From contig OY821517.1 of the NCBI GenBank assembly GCA_963682025.1, forward strand, positions 97,773,946-97,837,945: a DNA stretch of 64,000 bases, in the 5' to 3' direction. Below the pieces are notes generated by a model. It was not told the DNA's origin. It saw only the letters and a program-made list of their open reading frames with translations, and did no database searches. Each line of letters opens with the position of its first letter. The first letter of the stretch is position 1. Position numbers and translations under genes: made by a program. Below, piece by piece: positions 11,583-23,030 of this stretch. This DNA is from Cordilura impudica. Lineage: Eukaryota > Arthropoda > Insecta > Diptera > Scathophagidae.

Positions 11583-11909
11583 CTATACACCCATCTCCAA
11601 TTACACGATTTAATGCATATAGCCATCCTACACAAAACTAAATTAAACGAGAAGTTATGTCATATAACCGGAAACGCATGCATGCCGATCAGCAACCATG
11701 ATGACCAAAAAGCAAACATCGAAATAAATCCGAAATAATAGAAAAGACGAAAACCAACCCTAAGAATTTGCTGAAATAATTTGGTATTAAGTTTAAAAAA
11801 TTGTTTACTTTTTCGTTTACATTTATTATCAAGACTCAAACCGAGGTGGAGGGTATCAAAGTTTCGGCACAGTGAATTTAACACTCTTACTTGTTTAGAT
11901 TGTCTTCGA

Positions 11910-13368
11910 GTTGATCCGCTCGACAGATGATTTTTATTCATTTCAAGGGTTGGTCTATAAAGCTCTCTCACGTTAGTAATTCTCGCTGCAAAGAGGAATG
12001 ATCATTTTCGTATTTTCTATTGTTTCGGATAAAAGAAAACACGTTTCGGTGTTTGGTTATCGTGGTTGGTGATCGGCATGTATGCGTTTTTGCAAAATAA
12101 ATAGCTCACCTTAAATTCCATTGCGAAGGTAGTGTTTGTGTAGTGTGGCTATACTCGTTAAATCGTGTTAACTTAAGATAGCTGTATAGTTTCTTTTAAC
12201 TGGCTAAATAATTCTTCATTGCAGCCACACAGGTCGGATGGAGTAACAAAATAATAACCAAAAAAAAAAAAACTTTCTCAATTTTTTTGCTAAAATATTG
12301 CCATATTTGGAAAACATAGAGAATTACTTTTTTTATATATATTATAAGAAATTTTTCATTATTAGATTCTGTGGTAACACAAAATAACACAATACAATAC
12401 AAAATCTAACCCAGTGATGCCAACTTTTGAGGTTGAATTAAATTATGTTAATAAAATATTTTTTCAATTATTTAGTCCAAATACTACTACCTGCGAATTA
12501 TTATTTGGGTTTTGCTTTGCATACCATGAAGTCAAATTTTGAAGTCACCATGAAGGCTGGTTCAAACTAGAATGCCAAACGCAAAGAACCAAATGTCCCA
12601 AAAATTCTAAAGAAAATAATTTGTTATTTTTATTTTCTGAAAAACGTCAAATTTTCATCCAGAAAAATTGTCAAAAATTCTTAACATTCTCATCAAATTG
12701 CGCTTTATTTATGTAAGAATTTATATGCTAGCCATTCTGAAATATGTTTCTTGAGTTCTTCTAGACTTCAATGCTATTAATATCTCCTAAATCGCAATAT
12801 TTTTTTTTAAATATAAACATTTTTTAATGTAATTATATTTGGTGTTTTTTGAATTTCATTTTTGAAATTTCAAGTTATTATTTCCGAGGTTTTAATATGA
12901 TTTTCTGCAATTCAATTGATATTTTCTAATTTATAATTGGAAATCTGAATTCTAATTTTTAGAATTGAAATGGAAAAAAATGAGATGAAAATTTAATGGT
13001 AAATTTAAAAACAAAAATTAATAAACAATTTTTAAAAATTATATGTAATCGCAATCAGATATTTTGTAGGTAAAGAAAATAGTTATTTTATATAAATATG
13101 TAGAACTGTTTTGAAAGCAAAAAACTCATTGATTCTTCTTTACTGAGCCCTGTGTATACTCTTAACTTTGTTGTGTTTGATATCTAATTGAAAATGTTGA
13201 CATTCATGTTAAAATAGAAATAACTATTGCAAAGCTAATTAGAACAAAAATTGTGGTGCCATCTACTGTGGCATAGTCACACTGAGCAAAATGAAGTGAC
13301 ACTCTCTTTTTTAATGCAAAATAAATGTATTTTCCCTAAAACAAAGTAATGAAAAATTTTATTTACAC
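11910..13368 (-). mobile_element. Helentron-like family C copy 2, inverted
   Basis: Reverse complement of the family C body. For example, the segment around 13190-13300 mirrors the one at 7030-7130, and 12190-12300 mirrors 8600-8700. It lacks the terminal hairpin and abuts the 3' end of copy 1 tail to tail near TAAACAAGTAAG, and it is cut within the GATCCGCTC...AAGACAATC region. It carries neither of the insertions seen in copy 1. Confidence 0.6.
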
Positions 13369-13430
13369 TCAAACCTCGTTTTATGCGAATTTTTTTTTAC
13401 GCGAATTCGAATTTATGTGGATTTTAATTT
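13369..13430 (+). mobile_element. Possible pogo/Tigger-like terminus
   Basis: CTCAAACCTCGTTTTATGCG followed by ACGCGAATTCG resembles terminal repeats of pogo/Tigger-type elements. No second end was found nearby, so this is a weak call. Confidence 0.25.
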
Positions 13431-15632
13431 TTATTACTTTTTTTTGCGTCGTTATTACATATTTTAATCCAAAGCAGTTGGCAACACTGATGCACGTCTT
13501 GGCTGGAAAAAGTAATTCTCGGAACTGTTTACACGTGTAATGTTATTGCATTGCTAGTTTCTAAGTTGTAGTGAACTATATACACACGTACGTATAAACA
13601 TATTATTTCAAATTCAGTTCTTTATTAAGATAACCTTAAATTACAATACAGAAAATCTATTTACCTCATACATTTTGTGGTTTTTGTTTAAAAGTCTTCG
13701 AATTTTTATTTAATTAATAATTCAGCATTTCATCTCACTTTGATGATGAAATTATTTTAAATTAAACATATTAATTTTTTTGCCTAATAAATGCAGAATA
13801 TTTCCGAAAATTTTAGATATTTTCTTATTAGAAATGGAAAAGGTGTTTAGATGTTACAATATTTGAAACAATAAACGATGATTTTTTTTTCATTACAAAA
13901 CTGATCATGGTCAATGTTAAAAGAGAATATCAAGGTCAGTAATTCTAATGTAAATTTGAAACAAACAAAAACAATATAATAAATATCCAAAAAAAAAACA
14001 CATTTCTTTTTACAACTTTTTAAAAAAAAAAACTTTGAAATTTTCAAAAAACTAAAAACAATTAAATGTTTTCATAAAAAAAATCTCATTTTAAGTGAGA
14101 GAATTTTTAAATTTAGTTTAGAAAATTTTCAAAACGAATGAATGAATAAACAACAAAAACAATTTCAATAGATCTCTACGAAACAGAAATCAAGGGCAAC
14201 AAAAATTTTCAACAATTTCTTTACGGTTGTTGGCATTGCGAGTCTGTTGTCTCAATATTTTGTGTGTTTTGCGAAAAAATAAACGCACCATCGTTATATT
14301 TTCAAACACAACTCACGAGTCGTCGACGAGATACGTGCGTGTTGAAGCAAACAAAATATTCACACAAAAAAATTATAGTTAAAATATAAATATTTTGAAA
14401 TAAAAAAAAATTATATATTGTGCAAAAAAGTAAATCAGGTGAAACAAATAATCAAATTTGTAAAACACAAAGAAAAAATTTTCAAGTTCAATATCAAGAT
14501 AAATAAAAGTAATGATGAAAAATATATAGAATTAAAAAAGCTTAGCGAATGCATTTAAAAAAAGAAATATACATACATATATAAATAAAAAAAATTCTAT
14601 GAAGATTAAATTTTAAGTGTATATGAAAAATATTTCAACAAATTTTGATCTTTGAGTGGCATTAATTGTCATTTATCTGTAAAGTAGGATACCACAATAA
14701 TTGTCTCAAAAGAAAAGAAGCAAATTATCAACAGACCAGCAAATTGTTCTGACAACACCTCATTCTACTACTGAAATTTAGTGATGATGATAAATATATT
14801 TTTAACAAAATATACAGTGAAAACGTTTTAATAATGTGAACGACGGAATATGAAATAATATATTTTAAAACAAAATTATAATATTTATTATATTTGAAAC
14901 GTTTTCTAAAGAACAAATTTTAAATTTTATTAAATTGAATTTACACAACTAATTTACTATAAAAAATTAATGTCAACTAAATGATGTAAAAAATATTATT
15001 GTAATTTAATGCGTGGTGGCTAATGAAAATTTTGCAATTGTAAAGGAATTTAACAAATATTTACTAAAAGATGTTAATAAAAATTTTAAAAATTTTCAAA
15101 AAATTTTAATCAATTAAAACAAATTTAAAAAACTTATGAATTTATAAATAAAATACAAAATATATATTTTAGAACAAATAATAAAATAATTAAAAAAACA
15201 CAACTAAAATTAAGTGATCAATTTAAAAGAATGTTTTTTTAACACATATTAAAAGTAATGATTGATTGAGGAATTGTTATTGCTAGTTGTTCCTTGAGTT
15301 GTTGATGCAACCGGAAACAATACCGAAAGACCTATCTTGCAAAATGTAAACCACAGCTTTATTGAAAGGAAAAAAATTTCGTTTATGCTGAAGCAAACAA
15401 AATTATATATATCTAGGGCCTTGTTGCCGTTAAGGGCTATCTGTTATTTTTGTGAAACTGAATTTTTGTGGTAAAACTCTTCTGTATCATATCTGCAATC
15501 TGTGGTATTAATTTTATGGAAAAAAAACAGTCTCACTTTTTCTAATATTTTTTTTTTTAGCTACGAATATAATTGCTTCCACTGAATGTTTCTTTAATTT
15601 TTTCACTACAATAAAAATATTTAAAGTTCTAT
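13431..15632. other. Gene-free AT-rich region
   Basis: Long runs of A and T with no credible coding sequence. The only contrast is a slightly GC-richer patch at about 14220-14350, listed separately. Confidence 0.6.
14290..14438 (+). promoter_or_regulatory. Possible transcription start and non-coding first exon
   Basis: A locally GC-richer patch (ACTCACGAGTCGTCGACGAG, then ATACGTGCG) is followed by an A-rich leader without long ORF and a good splice donor CAG|GTGAAA at 14438/14439. Fly core promoters often look like this, but no clear initiator with a correctly spaced downstream element could be fitted. Weak. Confidence 0.15.
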
Positions 15633-15870
15633 AAAGAATAATGTGTTTACAAAGTGTTGAAGCAAGTACATCCTGATGTTATTATGATATTATGATATTT
15701 TCGAACGTATTGCCGCTGAAGCCACTCATTTAGCTCAATACAACAAACGTTCGACCATTACCAGTCGGGAATTGCAAACTGCTGTGCATCTATTGTTACC
15801 CGGTGAATTGGCTAAGCATGCTGTGAGCAAAGGTACAAAAGCTGTCACCAAATATACCAGCTCTAAGTAA
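15633..15870 (+). pseudogene. Histone H2B pseudogene fragment
   Basis: Codons from 15694 to the TAA at 15868-15870 read [20 protein letters not shown], then [31 protein letters not shown] and TKYTSSK-stop. This is the C-terminal half of histone H2B, a core nucleosome protein. Upstream, in another frame (from 15645), VYKVLKQVHPD is the preceding H2B segment. About 15 residues between the two are missing, and further deletions precede it. Atypical residues such as T-H for the usual S-R/H stretch add to the impression of decay. No poly(A) tract follows, so a processed origin is not proven. No other histone gene is near. Confidence 0.85.
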
Positions 15871-15959
15871 ATTCTGCTGTTGTGAAATTCGATAAAGAAT
15901 GATGTATTCATTTTACAATTACACAAAATTTTCGTTTTTAAAAAGTTCACAAAAATAAA

Positions 15960-16425
15960 TAAGAAATCCCATATACCGTGAGTTTAGAAAAAGGGTTTTA
16001 TGACCAACTAATTAGATAAAGAAAACAATCCCGCTGACATTGCTACATATTTATTACCTGCCTATATGAAACATGTCATATCGGGTGCTATTTTTAAATG
16101 GGAAATGTGTTGAAAAATGGACAGATCCTGACAATATCACTTACAAACCAAATTTAACCGAGCTTTATATGAAAATTTAGACTTTCGCGTAATTTAAACC
16201 AATAGCATAGGGGTCGTTTGTATCGAGACTAAGTCTAAACATATACCGATTTTCACCAATTTCAATTCTGGAACAGGCCTCACTTTAATTAAAGGTATCA
16301 AAAATTGGATTGATTCATCCCTATACACAAAATATGAGCCTCTAGGAATCCTTAAATTTCCTGAAAAATGGATAATTGTCATTCTCGTAGCCTCCAAGAG
16401 ACAACAGTGTGGCAGCTATAGGTAA
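15960..16425 (-). mobile_element. Decayed HINE family B relic
   Basis: AGGGGTCGTTTGTATCGAGA and AACATATACCGATTTTCACC match the family B block at about 18708-18765 with many substitutions. The preceding part (ATATCGGGTGCTATTTTTAA) also resembles the family B body. Ends are not definable. Confidence 0.4.
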
Positions 16426-16803
16426 TCTATAATATTAATAGGCTAGGCGATTTCTTGTGACTGATGTTTTGTTCTACCGTTTTATTCCGATTTTGACCAA
16501 ACGTATATTATTTAAAAGGTATTTCGTTTTAGCCGTTTTGCAGGTTTACAGATTTTTAAATTTTTTCCCTTTATTTTGAGTAAGTTGCATTTAAAATTGC
16601 TACTAATACATACATAAAATTATACAATGCTATAAGTGTGTTTATTAAATTTGTTAATGTGTTTGTAGTAAAAATTAGTTTGTTTTTTGTGTTGATTTGT
16701 GAATTGGCTATAATAGATTAGCATACCTTTAGGGTCTTTATTTAACGGAAAAATAAAATTTCCTGGAATTTATGCACGAATTTCGAGGGCTGGAATCTGC
16801 TAG
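16426..16803 (+). mobile_element. Small Helitron-like element, family H2 copy 1
   Basis: Starts TCTATAATATTAATAGGCTA and ends GGAATCTG-CTAG. Two near-identical elements of the same length and orientation lie at 29284-29641 and 42768-43144. TC start, CTAG end and the absence of inverted termini fit a non-autonomous Helitron of about 378 bp. It is non-coding. Confidence 0.7.
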
Positions 16804-17136
16804 AAGGAGTAAATCGCAGAAACTATAAGTAAATTCGACCACAAGAATTATTTATTTTTTAAAAGTATGAGAGAAAACAATATATTTGGATGCTTTCTCG
16901 AGTTAATGTAACACTGGAAACTAATCATCATATATCAGTCATTAAAATTGATGTATTTTCTTTCAGTTTTAGAAAGCTTGACTTTCAGAAAACTCCCTCC
17001 CTTTTTATATATAAAAGCGATATCGAAATTACTACATTACAATGAATTTCCAATTACTCGGCCCTTTAATTTAATAATTAAGGTTTTCTGAGATTTGTTA
17101 CAATATTTAATACTTTATTAATTACAAAAAAATTTC
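16804..17136. other. No recognised feature
   Basis: AT-rich sequence without coding potential. Confidence 0.6.
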
Positions 17137-17400
17137 TACCTCATATATATATATATATTATTGATCCTTATAACAAACAAAATTTAATATAGCCATGTCC
17201 GTCTGTCCGTTTGTGGAAATCACTATTGCGCCGTCAATAGGTCAGCAGGGTTCTGTTATATGAAAACGATTTACTGATATCCTGAACTGAGATTTCAAAG
17301 AAAATTGAAGAAAAATGTTGAAAGTATATGATTTCTTCCATGTTGTTCTTGTTGTTATTATAATTCTAAATTTAGTTTCTTATGTATGATAGCTATGTAT
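17137..17400 (+). mobile_element. mini-me/DINE-1-like fragment, family A
   Basis: A TA tract, then TTGATCCTTATAACAA, the core ending ATATAGCCATGTCCGTCTGTC, then GGAAATCAC. This is the central part of the family A elements at 4.1 and 20.4 kb, with both ends lost. Confidence 0.6.
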
Positions 17401-17439
17401 AAGTACTCGCAGAATAACCCGACCTAACAAAGAAAACAT

Positions 17440-17629
17440 TTTCTATTTCTCTCAACATAATATCCTTTTAATTTGAGACACTTTTTTCAGTGATATGCAA
17501 TAGTCTCGATAACCTACTTATAGCAAGAACTCTCTATGTCTTTCAAATAGCCATCAACTGCAGACTCTACCTCTTCATTGTTGGTATATCTTTTAGCACC
17601 GAGCCATTTTTTCAAGTTTGAAAATACAA
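17440..17629 (-). pseudogene. mariner transposase, C-terminal relic
   Basis: The minus strand reads FSNLKKWLGAKRYTNNEEV, then GYLKDIES and KGYYVERN. This is the C-terminal end of a mariner transposase, where a LKKWL...FT.NEEV block follows the last catalytic Asp region. Two in-frame stops interrupt it. The preceding part of the same protein lies at 19047-19180. The family B tandem copies sit exactly between the two. Confidence 0.75.
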
Positions 17630-18247
17630 ACAAGTAAGAAAATTATAGTCGGTCTAGACCCTATACCATGCGTTTAGAGCCCCTATCTCTCAGACCCAAC
17701 TAACTGGACATAGAAAATGAGTATAAACCAAATTTGAGTGGGATTTCTCTTAATTTTTTTGGCTGCAGATATGAAAAATTTCATATCGGATGCTATATCT
17801 ATATGGGGACTAGGCCCAAAAATGGACCGATTCTGACCATGTTTCGTAAGGTCTCTTATGTTTTGCAAAAATATATACAAACAAAATTTGAGAGGAATCA
17901 GTGCAATATTTTTTGTTTTTTGATAGATTTAAGTGAAGATCGGGAACCAGCTCTATATGGAGTCTATGACAAAGAGTTGTCCCATAGAGATCATTTTTGG
18001 ACTACTGATTAATGGATGTAATAAACACATACAAACCCAATTTGAATAAGATTTATATGATAATTTGTAGCTTATGGCAATTTAAGTCGATTTCATAGGA
18101 GTCACTTGTATGGGGGCTAGGTCTGAACATAGACCGATTCCCACCAATTTCAATAAAATAACGTTCATCCCATGGCCAACAAAAGCTCATATATCAAATT
18201 TCGTCAAAATATATTCATATGTGCGACCTCCAGTTTGATTACAAGCT
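17628..18247 (-). mobile_element. HINE family B, tandem copy a (5' part missing)
   Basis: The 3' end at the left reads, on the minus strand, TCGGTCTAGACC(GA) then TATAATTTTCTTACTTGTTT, a hairpin followed by CTTACTTGTTT as in Drosophila DINE-1. The body continues to a block ending in GTTTGATTACAAGCTTTATA, where the next copy begins. The GTCY repeat and 5' end are absent. The ORF at 17734-18012 is repeat sequence. Confidence 0.75.
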
Positions 18248-19040
18248 TTATAGTCTAGACCGACTATACGATACCCTATAATGCGCTTAGAGACCCTATC
18301 TCTCAGGCCCAACTAACTGGATATAGAAAATAAGCATAAACCAAATTTGAATGAGATTTTTATTAATTTTTTTGGCTGCAGATATGAAAAAGTTCATATC
18401 GGATCCTATATCTATATGGGGACTAGGCCCAAAAATTGACCGATCCTGATCATGTTTGGTAAAGTCTCTTGTATTTTGTAAATATATATACAAACAAAAT
18501 CTGAGAAGAATCCGTGCAATATTTTTGTTTTTTGATAGATTTAAGTGAAAATCGGGAAGCAACGCTATATGGGACCTATGACTAAGAGTTGTCCCATAGG
18601 GATTATTTTTGGACTACTGATTAATGGATGTAATATACACATACAAACTCAATTTGACTAAGATTTATGTGATAATTTGGATCTTATGACAATTTATGCT
18701 GATTTCATAGGGGTCATTTGTATGGGGGCTAGGTCTGAACATGGACCGATTCTCACCAATTTCAATATCGTTCATCCCATGGCCGACAAAAGCTCATATA
18801 CCAAATTTCATCAAAATATATTCTTATTTGCGACCTGCAGTTTGATTACAAATTTTACATGGACACACAGACGGACGTACGGACGGACGGACGGACGGAC
18901 ATCGTTAAATCGAATCAGAAAGTGATTCTGATTCAATCGGTACAATAAAAGATGGGTCTAGGTCAAATATTTTTGGTAGTTACAAACAGCAGCACAAAGT
19001 TATTATACCCAAACCACATAGTGGTATAGGGTATAAAAAT
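18248..19040 (-). mobile_element. HINE family B, tandem copy b
   Basis: A full-length-looking copy on the minus strand. 3' hairpin TCTAGACCGACTATACGATA at the left, body, GTCC/GGAC microsatellite at 18872-18900, and a 5' end with the pairing ACCCTATACCAC...GTGGTTTGGGTAT at 19005-19040. It directly follows copy a, sharing the hairpin junction. Confidence 0.8.
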
Positions 19041-19046
19041 ATGCCT

Positions 19047-19180
19047 AGTAAGGCACGTGATGAAGCAATTCGATCTCCAGTTCATGGATTTTGGCCATCA
19101 GAATAGTGGATGTGTGAACTTGATGAAACAGCATATTCTTTTTCGCCAAACGCGGCCTTTTTTCTTAATTTCGGTATTTA
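19047..19180 (-). pseudogene. mariner transposase, central relic
   Basis: The minus strand reads RPRLAKKNMLFHQVHTS, then MAKIHELEIELLHHVPY before a stop. This corresponds to the mariner segment around the second catalytic Asp (usually HQDNAPxH; here that Asp is lost, HQVHTS) and the following HELxxELLPHPPYSPDLAP segment. The C-terminal continuation lies at 17440-17629 on the other side of the HINE array. Confidence 0.75.
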
Positions 19181-19208
19181 AAAAATATATTTAACACCAG
19201 TCGTATAT

Positions 19209-20005
19209 TTATACCCTATACCACTATGTGGTTTGGGTATAATGACTTTGTGCTGCTGTTTGTAACTACCAAAAATATTTGACCTAGACCCATCTTTTAT
19301 TATACCGATCGAATCAGAATCACTATCTGATTCGATTTAACGATGTCCGTCCGTGTGTCCGTCCGTCTGTGTGTCCATGTAAACTTTGTAATCAAACTGC
19401 AGGTAGCAAATATGAGTATATTTTGATGAAATTTTGTATATAAGCTTCTAGCGGCCATAGGATAGACGCTGTTGAAATTAGTGAAAATCGGTCTATGTCC
19501 AGAGCTAGCCCCCATACAATTGACCCCTATGAAATCGACATAAATTGCCATAAGATTCAAATTATCATATAGATTTTACTCAAATTGGGTTTGTATACAT
19601 TTATTGCATCCATTAATGAGTAGTACAAAAATTATACCTATGGGACAACCCTTACTCATAGGCCCCATGTAGAGTTGCTTCCCGATCTGAACTTAAATCT
19701 ATTAAAAAACAAAAATATTGCACTGATTCTTTTCAAATGTTTGTATATATTTTTGCAAAATACAAGAGACCTTACCAAACATGATCAGGATCGGTTCAAT
19801 TTTAGCCGTAGTGCCCATATAGATATAGCATCCGATATGAACTTTTTCATATCTGCAGCCAAAAAATTAATAAAAATCCCACTCAGATTTTGTTTATATT
19901 ATTTTCTATATCCAGTTAGTTTGGCCTAAGAGATAGGGTCTCTAAACGCATGGTATAGGGTATCGTATAGTCGTTCTAGACCGACTAGAATTTTCTTACT
20001 TGTTT
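19209..20005 (+). mobile_element. HINE family B, copy c
   Basis: Plus-strand copy from ACCCTATACCACTATGTGG to CTAGACCGACTAGAATTTTC and TTACTTGTTT. The GTCC/GTCT tract is at 19345-19375. It faces copy b head to head across the mariner relic. Confidence 0.8.
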
Positions 20006-20349
20006 ATGTTTTATTTTATTAATCAACAATCTTAAAGCCAATTAAGGCCATCGGATTACGGTATATTTGACAGATTTCATTTCATGTTACTCTAAAAATT
20101 ATAAACTAATCTTATACACATACTAAATTTGTAAATATCCCCGATCACGGATATGGGTTACATCTTCCCCGAAAAGTGGCAAACAATAATAATAAAAAGA
20201 AAAAACAATAATAATAAAAATTTAAAGTAGCGACTGCATTATTGTTTCTCAATCAGGACAAAAAAAGGGAGATAAGGAGAATTTCAAATTAATTCAAAAG
20301 CAAATTTTTAAAACATGATATAGAGTACGAAAAGTTTCTTCTGTCATAT
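20006..20349. other. No recognised feature
   Basis: AT-rich, with AATA-type microsatellite at 20187-20218. No gene. Confidence 0.6.
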
Positions 20350-21270
20350 TTATACCCTCCACCCCAGTGTGGAGAGGGCAGATATAAGTTTATCAGTCCG
20401 TTTGTAATAATTAGAAGAAAAAAAATTGGACCCCATAAAATATATATATCTGTGATCCTTATAACAAGCGGAGTTGATATAGCGATGTCCGTCTGTCCGT
20501 CTTGCCGTCTGTCCATCTGTGGAAATCATGATGACGACTTCAATCAAGCAGCTAGGGTGCTCGTTGGCATAAAAAGTGATTCACTTACATCCTGAGAAGT
20601 TTGCTGTTTAAAATCGTCCAAGTCGGTTGATTAGGTCCCGAGAATTGAATGAAGAAGTTGAAAAAGTCTTGAAAAAATATTATTTGTCTATGTAGTTCTT
20701 GTCACGATCGTGCCCTCAATAGGCTAACTGGGGCACTCGTTTTTAGTGAGAATGGTTGACCAACATCATGAGAAGGTTTCTGTTTGAATAATCAATAAAA
20801 ATCGATTTAATAGGTCCCGAGAAATCACTGAAGAATTAAAAAAAATTTAAAAAATATATGTTTCTGTATTATTGTTGTTGTTATTCTAAATGTTATATTG
20901 TTTTCATAGCTTGACTTGTTGTTTTTGTGGTCGTTGTGGTAATAATATAATAAAAACTAACCCTTTGTACGTTTTTTTTTATCAACTTTGGTTGAAAAAT
21001 TTAAAAGTTTCCATTGTTTTGGCCTCACAAAAAAAATTTTTAGATCATTTTTGTTATCTCCATGCGCACGCTTGCTAAGGTTCAGATCGACTGGGTCACG
21101 GTAAAGGGCTAAAAATCGATCCAAAATTTTGACTACAAGCAGACACTACGTGTTAATATAAAGGGAGTCAAAATTCACCAACATCTAAAGCAAATAATGC
21201 TAAACTACCTCTTGTTAATAGAAAAAAAAAAAAAAACAATGTAAATTTACCGAAAAAAAAATTTATGTAT
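20350..21270 (+). mobile_element. mini-me/DINE-1-like element, family A copy 2
   Basis: Direct repeat of 4088-4975: ACCCTCCACCCCAGTGTGGA start, GATATAGCGATGTCC core, GTCT/GTCC tract at 20485-20515, and a shared distal part including CTTGTTGTTTTTGTGGTCGT. Copy 1 and copy 2 differ by scattered substitutions and short indels. Confidence 0.75.
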
Positions 21271-21339
21271 TAATTAATTTAAAGAAAACACAACAATAAC
21301 TTCTGATGTTGTATTTTTTGTGAGTAATATTTACATATA

Positions 21340-22638
21340 AAGGGTTTTTCAACAGGGACGCTACAAAAGTAGAAAGACAGTGACAGCAAACGTCGCCATA
21401 TTTCTTACCGCTCTTTTGTCATTTCTCTTCAGTAAAGTTTGCCATTTTACGATGGAAAGATATACGGGCCAACAACGAGTCGAAATTATTAAAATTTACT
21501 ACCGAAATTCGGAGTCAGTGGCCTCAACGTTAAGAGCGCTACGTCCAATTTATGGTCGTCATAATCGTCCTAGCAGATCAACAATTGAGCGTCTAGTGGA
21601 AAAATTTGAACCCACAGACACAGCACAAAATGTTCCCGTACCAGTGATACAAAGTGTCCGTAGTGTCGAGAATATTGCTGTCGCTGAGGCTTCAAATGAA
21701 GAAAGCCCAAATGTGTCTCTCACACGTCGTTCTCAAGCATTGGGCATCTCTGTGACGTCGTTGTGGCGAATTTTGCGAAAATATCTTGGCCTACATCCTT
21801 ACAAGATCAAATTGACGCAAGAACTAAAGCCGCTTGACCATCAGAAGCATCGCATGTTCGTGAGTTGGGCTGAGCAACAACTTGAAAATGATTCGGATTT
21901 TCATCGAAAATCATCTTCAGCGACGAGGCTCATTTCTGGCTAATTGGCTTCGTCAATAAACAAAATATGCGTTATTGGTCAGACAGCAATCCACACGTAC
22001 TCCATGAGTCATCACTTCATCCCGAAAAAATTACGGTTTGATGCGGTTTATGGACCGACGGCGTCATTGGGCCGTACTTCTTCCGTGATGGTCAAGACCG
22101 GCATGTTACTGTGAATGGGAATCGCTACCGTTCAATGATAACCGAATATTTTTGGTCCCAATTGGATGATATGGACTTGGAGGACATGTGGTGTTAACAG
22201 GACGATGCCACAAGCCACACAGCGAATGTCACAATCAATTTAATGGAAACCAAGTTTGTGGAACGTGTTATCTCACGAAATGGTCTAGCCGATTGGCCGC
22301 CTTGGTCGTGCGATTTGACGCCGTTATACTATTTCCTGTGGGGCTACGTCAAGTCTATGGTCTATGCCAACAAGCCAGCGACGATTAATGAACTTTGTAC
22401 GAATATCGAACGTGAAATTGCAGCAGTATCGGCCGATTTATGCTTGAAAACCGTCGAAAATTGGGTTCAGCGTCTGGACTTCTGCAAGCGTGCCCGTGGT
22501 GGGCATGCAAAAGAGATCGATTTCCGTACATAATGGTATCGAACGTGCTTTCACAGGAATAAAGAATTTCATTGATACCCGAAACCGTTTTTGTTTTATT
22601 TAAAAAAACTTTTGTATCGCTCTTATTGAAAAACCCTT
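21340..22638 (+). mobile_element. rosa-like (DD41D) Tc1/mariner-superfamily transposon
   Basis: Inverted ends AAGGGTTTTTCAA and TTGAAAAACCCTT are flanked by a TA duplication (21338-21339 and 22639-22640). Length is 1299 bp. The encoded transposase relic has a spacing of 41 residues between the second catalytic Asp and the third catalytic position, which defines the DD41D (rosa) group known from tephritid flies. This copy is otherwise complete end to end. Confidence 0.85.
21452..22533 (+). pseudogene. rosa-like DD41D transposase, inactivated
   Basis: The start MERYTGQQRVEII is chosen by similarity to related transposases; an in-frame ATG at 21380 lies in the leader. Residues up to about 150 hold the helix-turn-helix DNA-binding region (STIERLVEKF, SLWRILRKYLG). 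A 1-bp deletion near 21909 shifts the frame just before the first catalytic Asp (FSDEAHFW). A TGA follows at about 22039 and a TAA at about 22196, next to the second Asp. The third catalytic Asp is replaced by Tyr (TPLYYFLWG). The last part, from 22243 to KRARGGHAKEID, is open. Clearly dead, but gene order and termini are intact. Confidence 0.88.
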
Positions 22639-22640
22639 TA

Positions 22641-23030
22641 CATACATACATATATTAAAAAATAAAATAATATACATATCGCACCTGTAGCTCAAAAGCA
22701 GTCAACTAAAAATTTTTTAATTTTCACTTTTTGCAAGAAAACAATTCACACTGGTCATTTCTATCCATTGTAAAAATCTTATATCGGTTTTTCTAGTCTT
22801 TGGCAAAAAAATACAGTTGTAACCCTCTTTGTGTTATAAGAGTAGCTTCTTTAGTTTCCACTAAAAAGACATATTTTGAGTTGCAGCCAAAAAACTTGTC
22901 TTTTTTGATGGTCACTGAAAATATCGCAACAACAACTACGGTTGTGTACTTTTTATTCGCAATTCTTTACAATGAAACAACTGTTTTTACATTATTGACT
23001 TACCTTAGAGGTACAGTTGCGATATATTCT
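22641..23030. other. No recognised feature
   Basis: AT-rich. A short inverted pair, ATATCGCAAC (about 22921) and GTTGCGATAT (about 23017), may mark a small decayed element. No gene. Confidence 0.5.

Larger units (their letters stand above)
6912..11909 (+). mobile_element. Helentron-like (HINE) family C copy 1, interrupted
   Basis: Matches 23031-25470 in the same orientation from about TATCCATAACAAC onward. Its 3' end has a short hairpin region (TTCGGCACAGTGAA) followed by TTTAACACTCTTACTTGTTT. The same plan, hairpin then CTTACTTGTTT, ends family B and is typical of DINE-1/Helentron 3' ends. Two insertions relative to the 23 kb copy are visible: about 580 bp at 7736-8318 and the foldback element at 8714-11582. 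No protein is encoded; ORFs such as 7125-7334 and 8393-8605 are incidental. Confidence 0.65.

Noticed and set aside
15985..16060. Peptide resembling the NPADIA block of BEL/Pao RNase H
   Set aside because: Too short, no neighbouring pol blocks, and the surrounding sequence matches decayed HINE family B.
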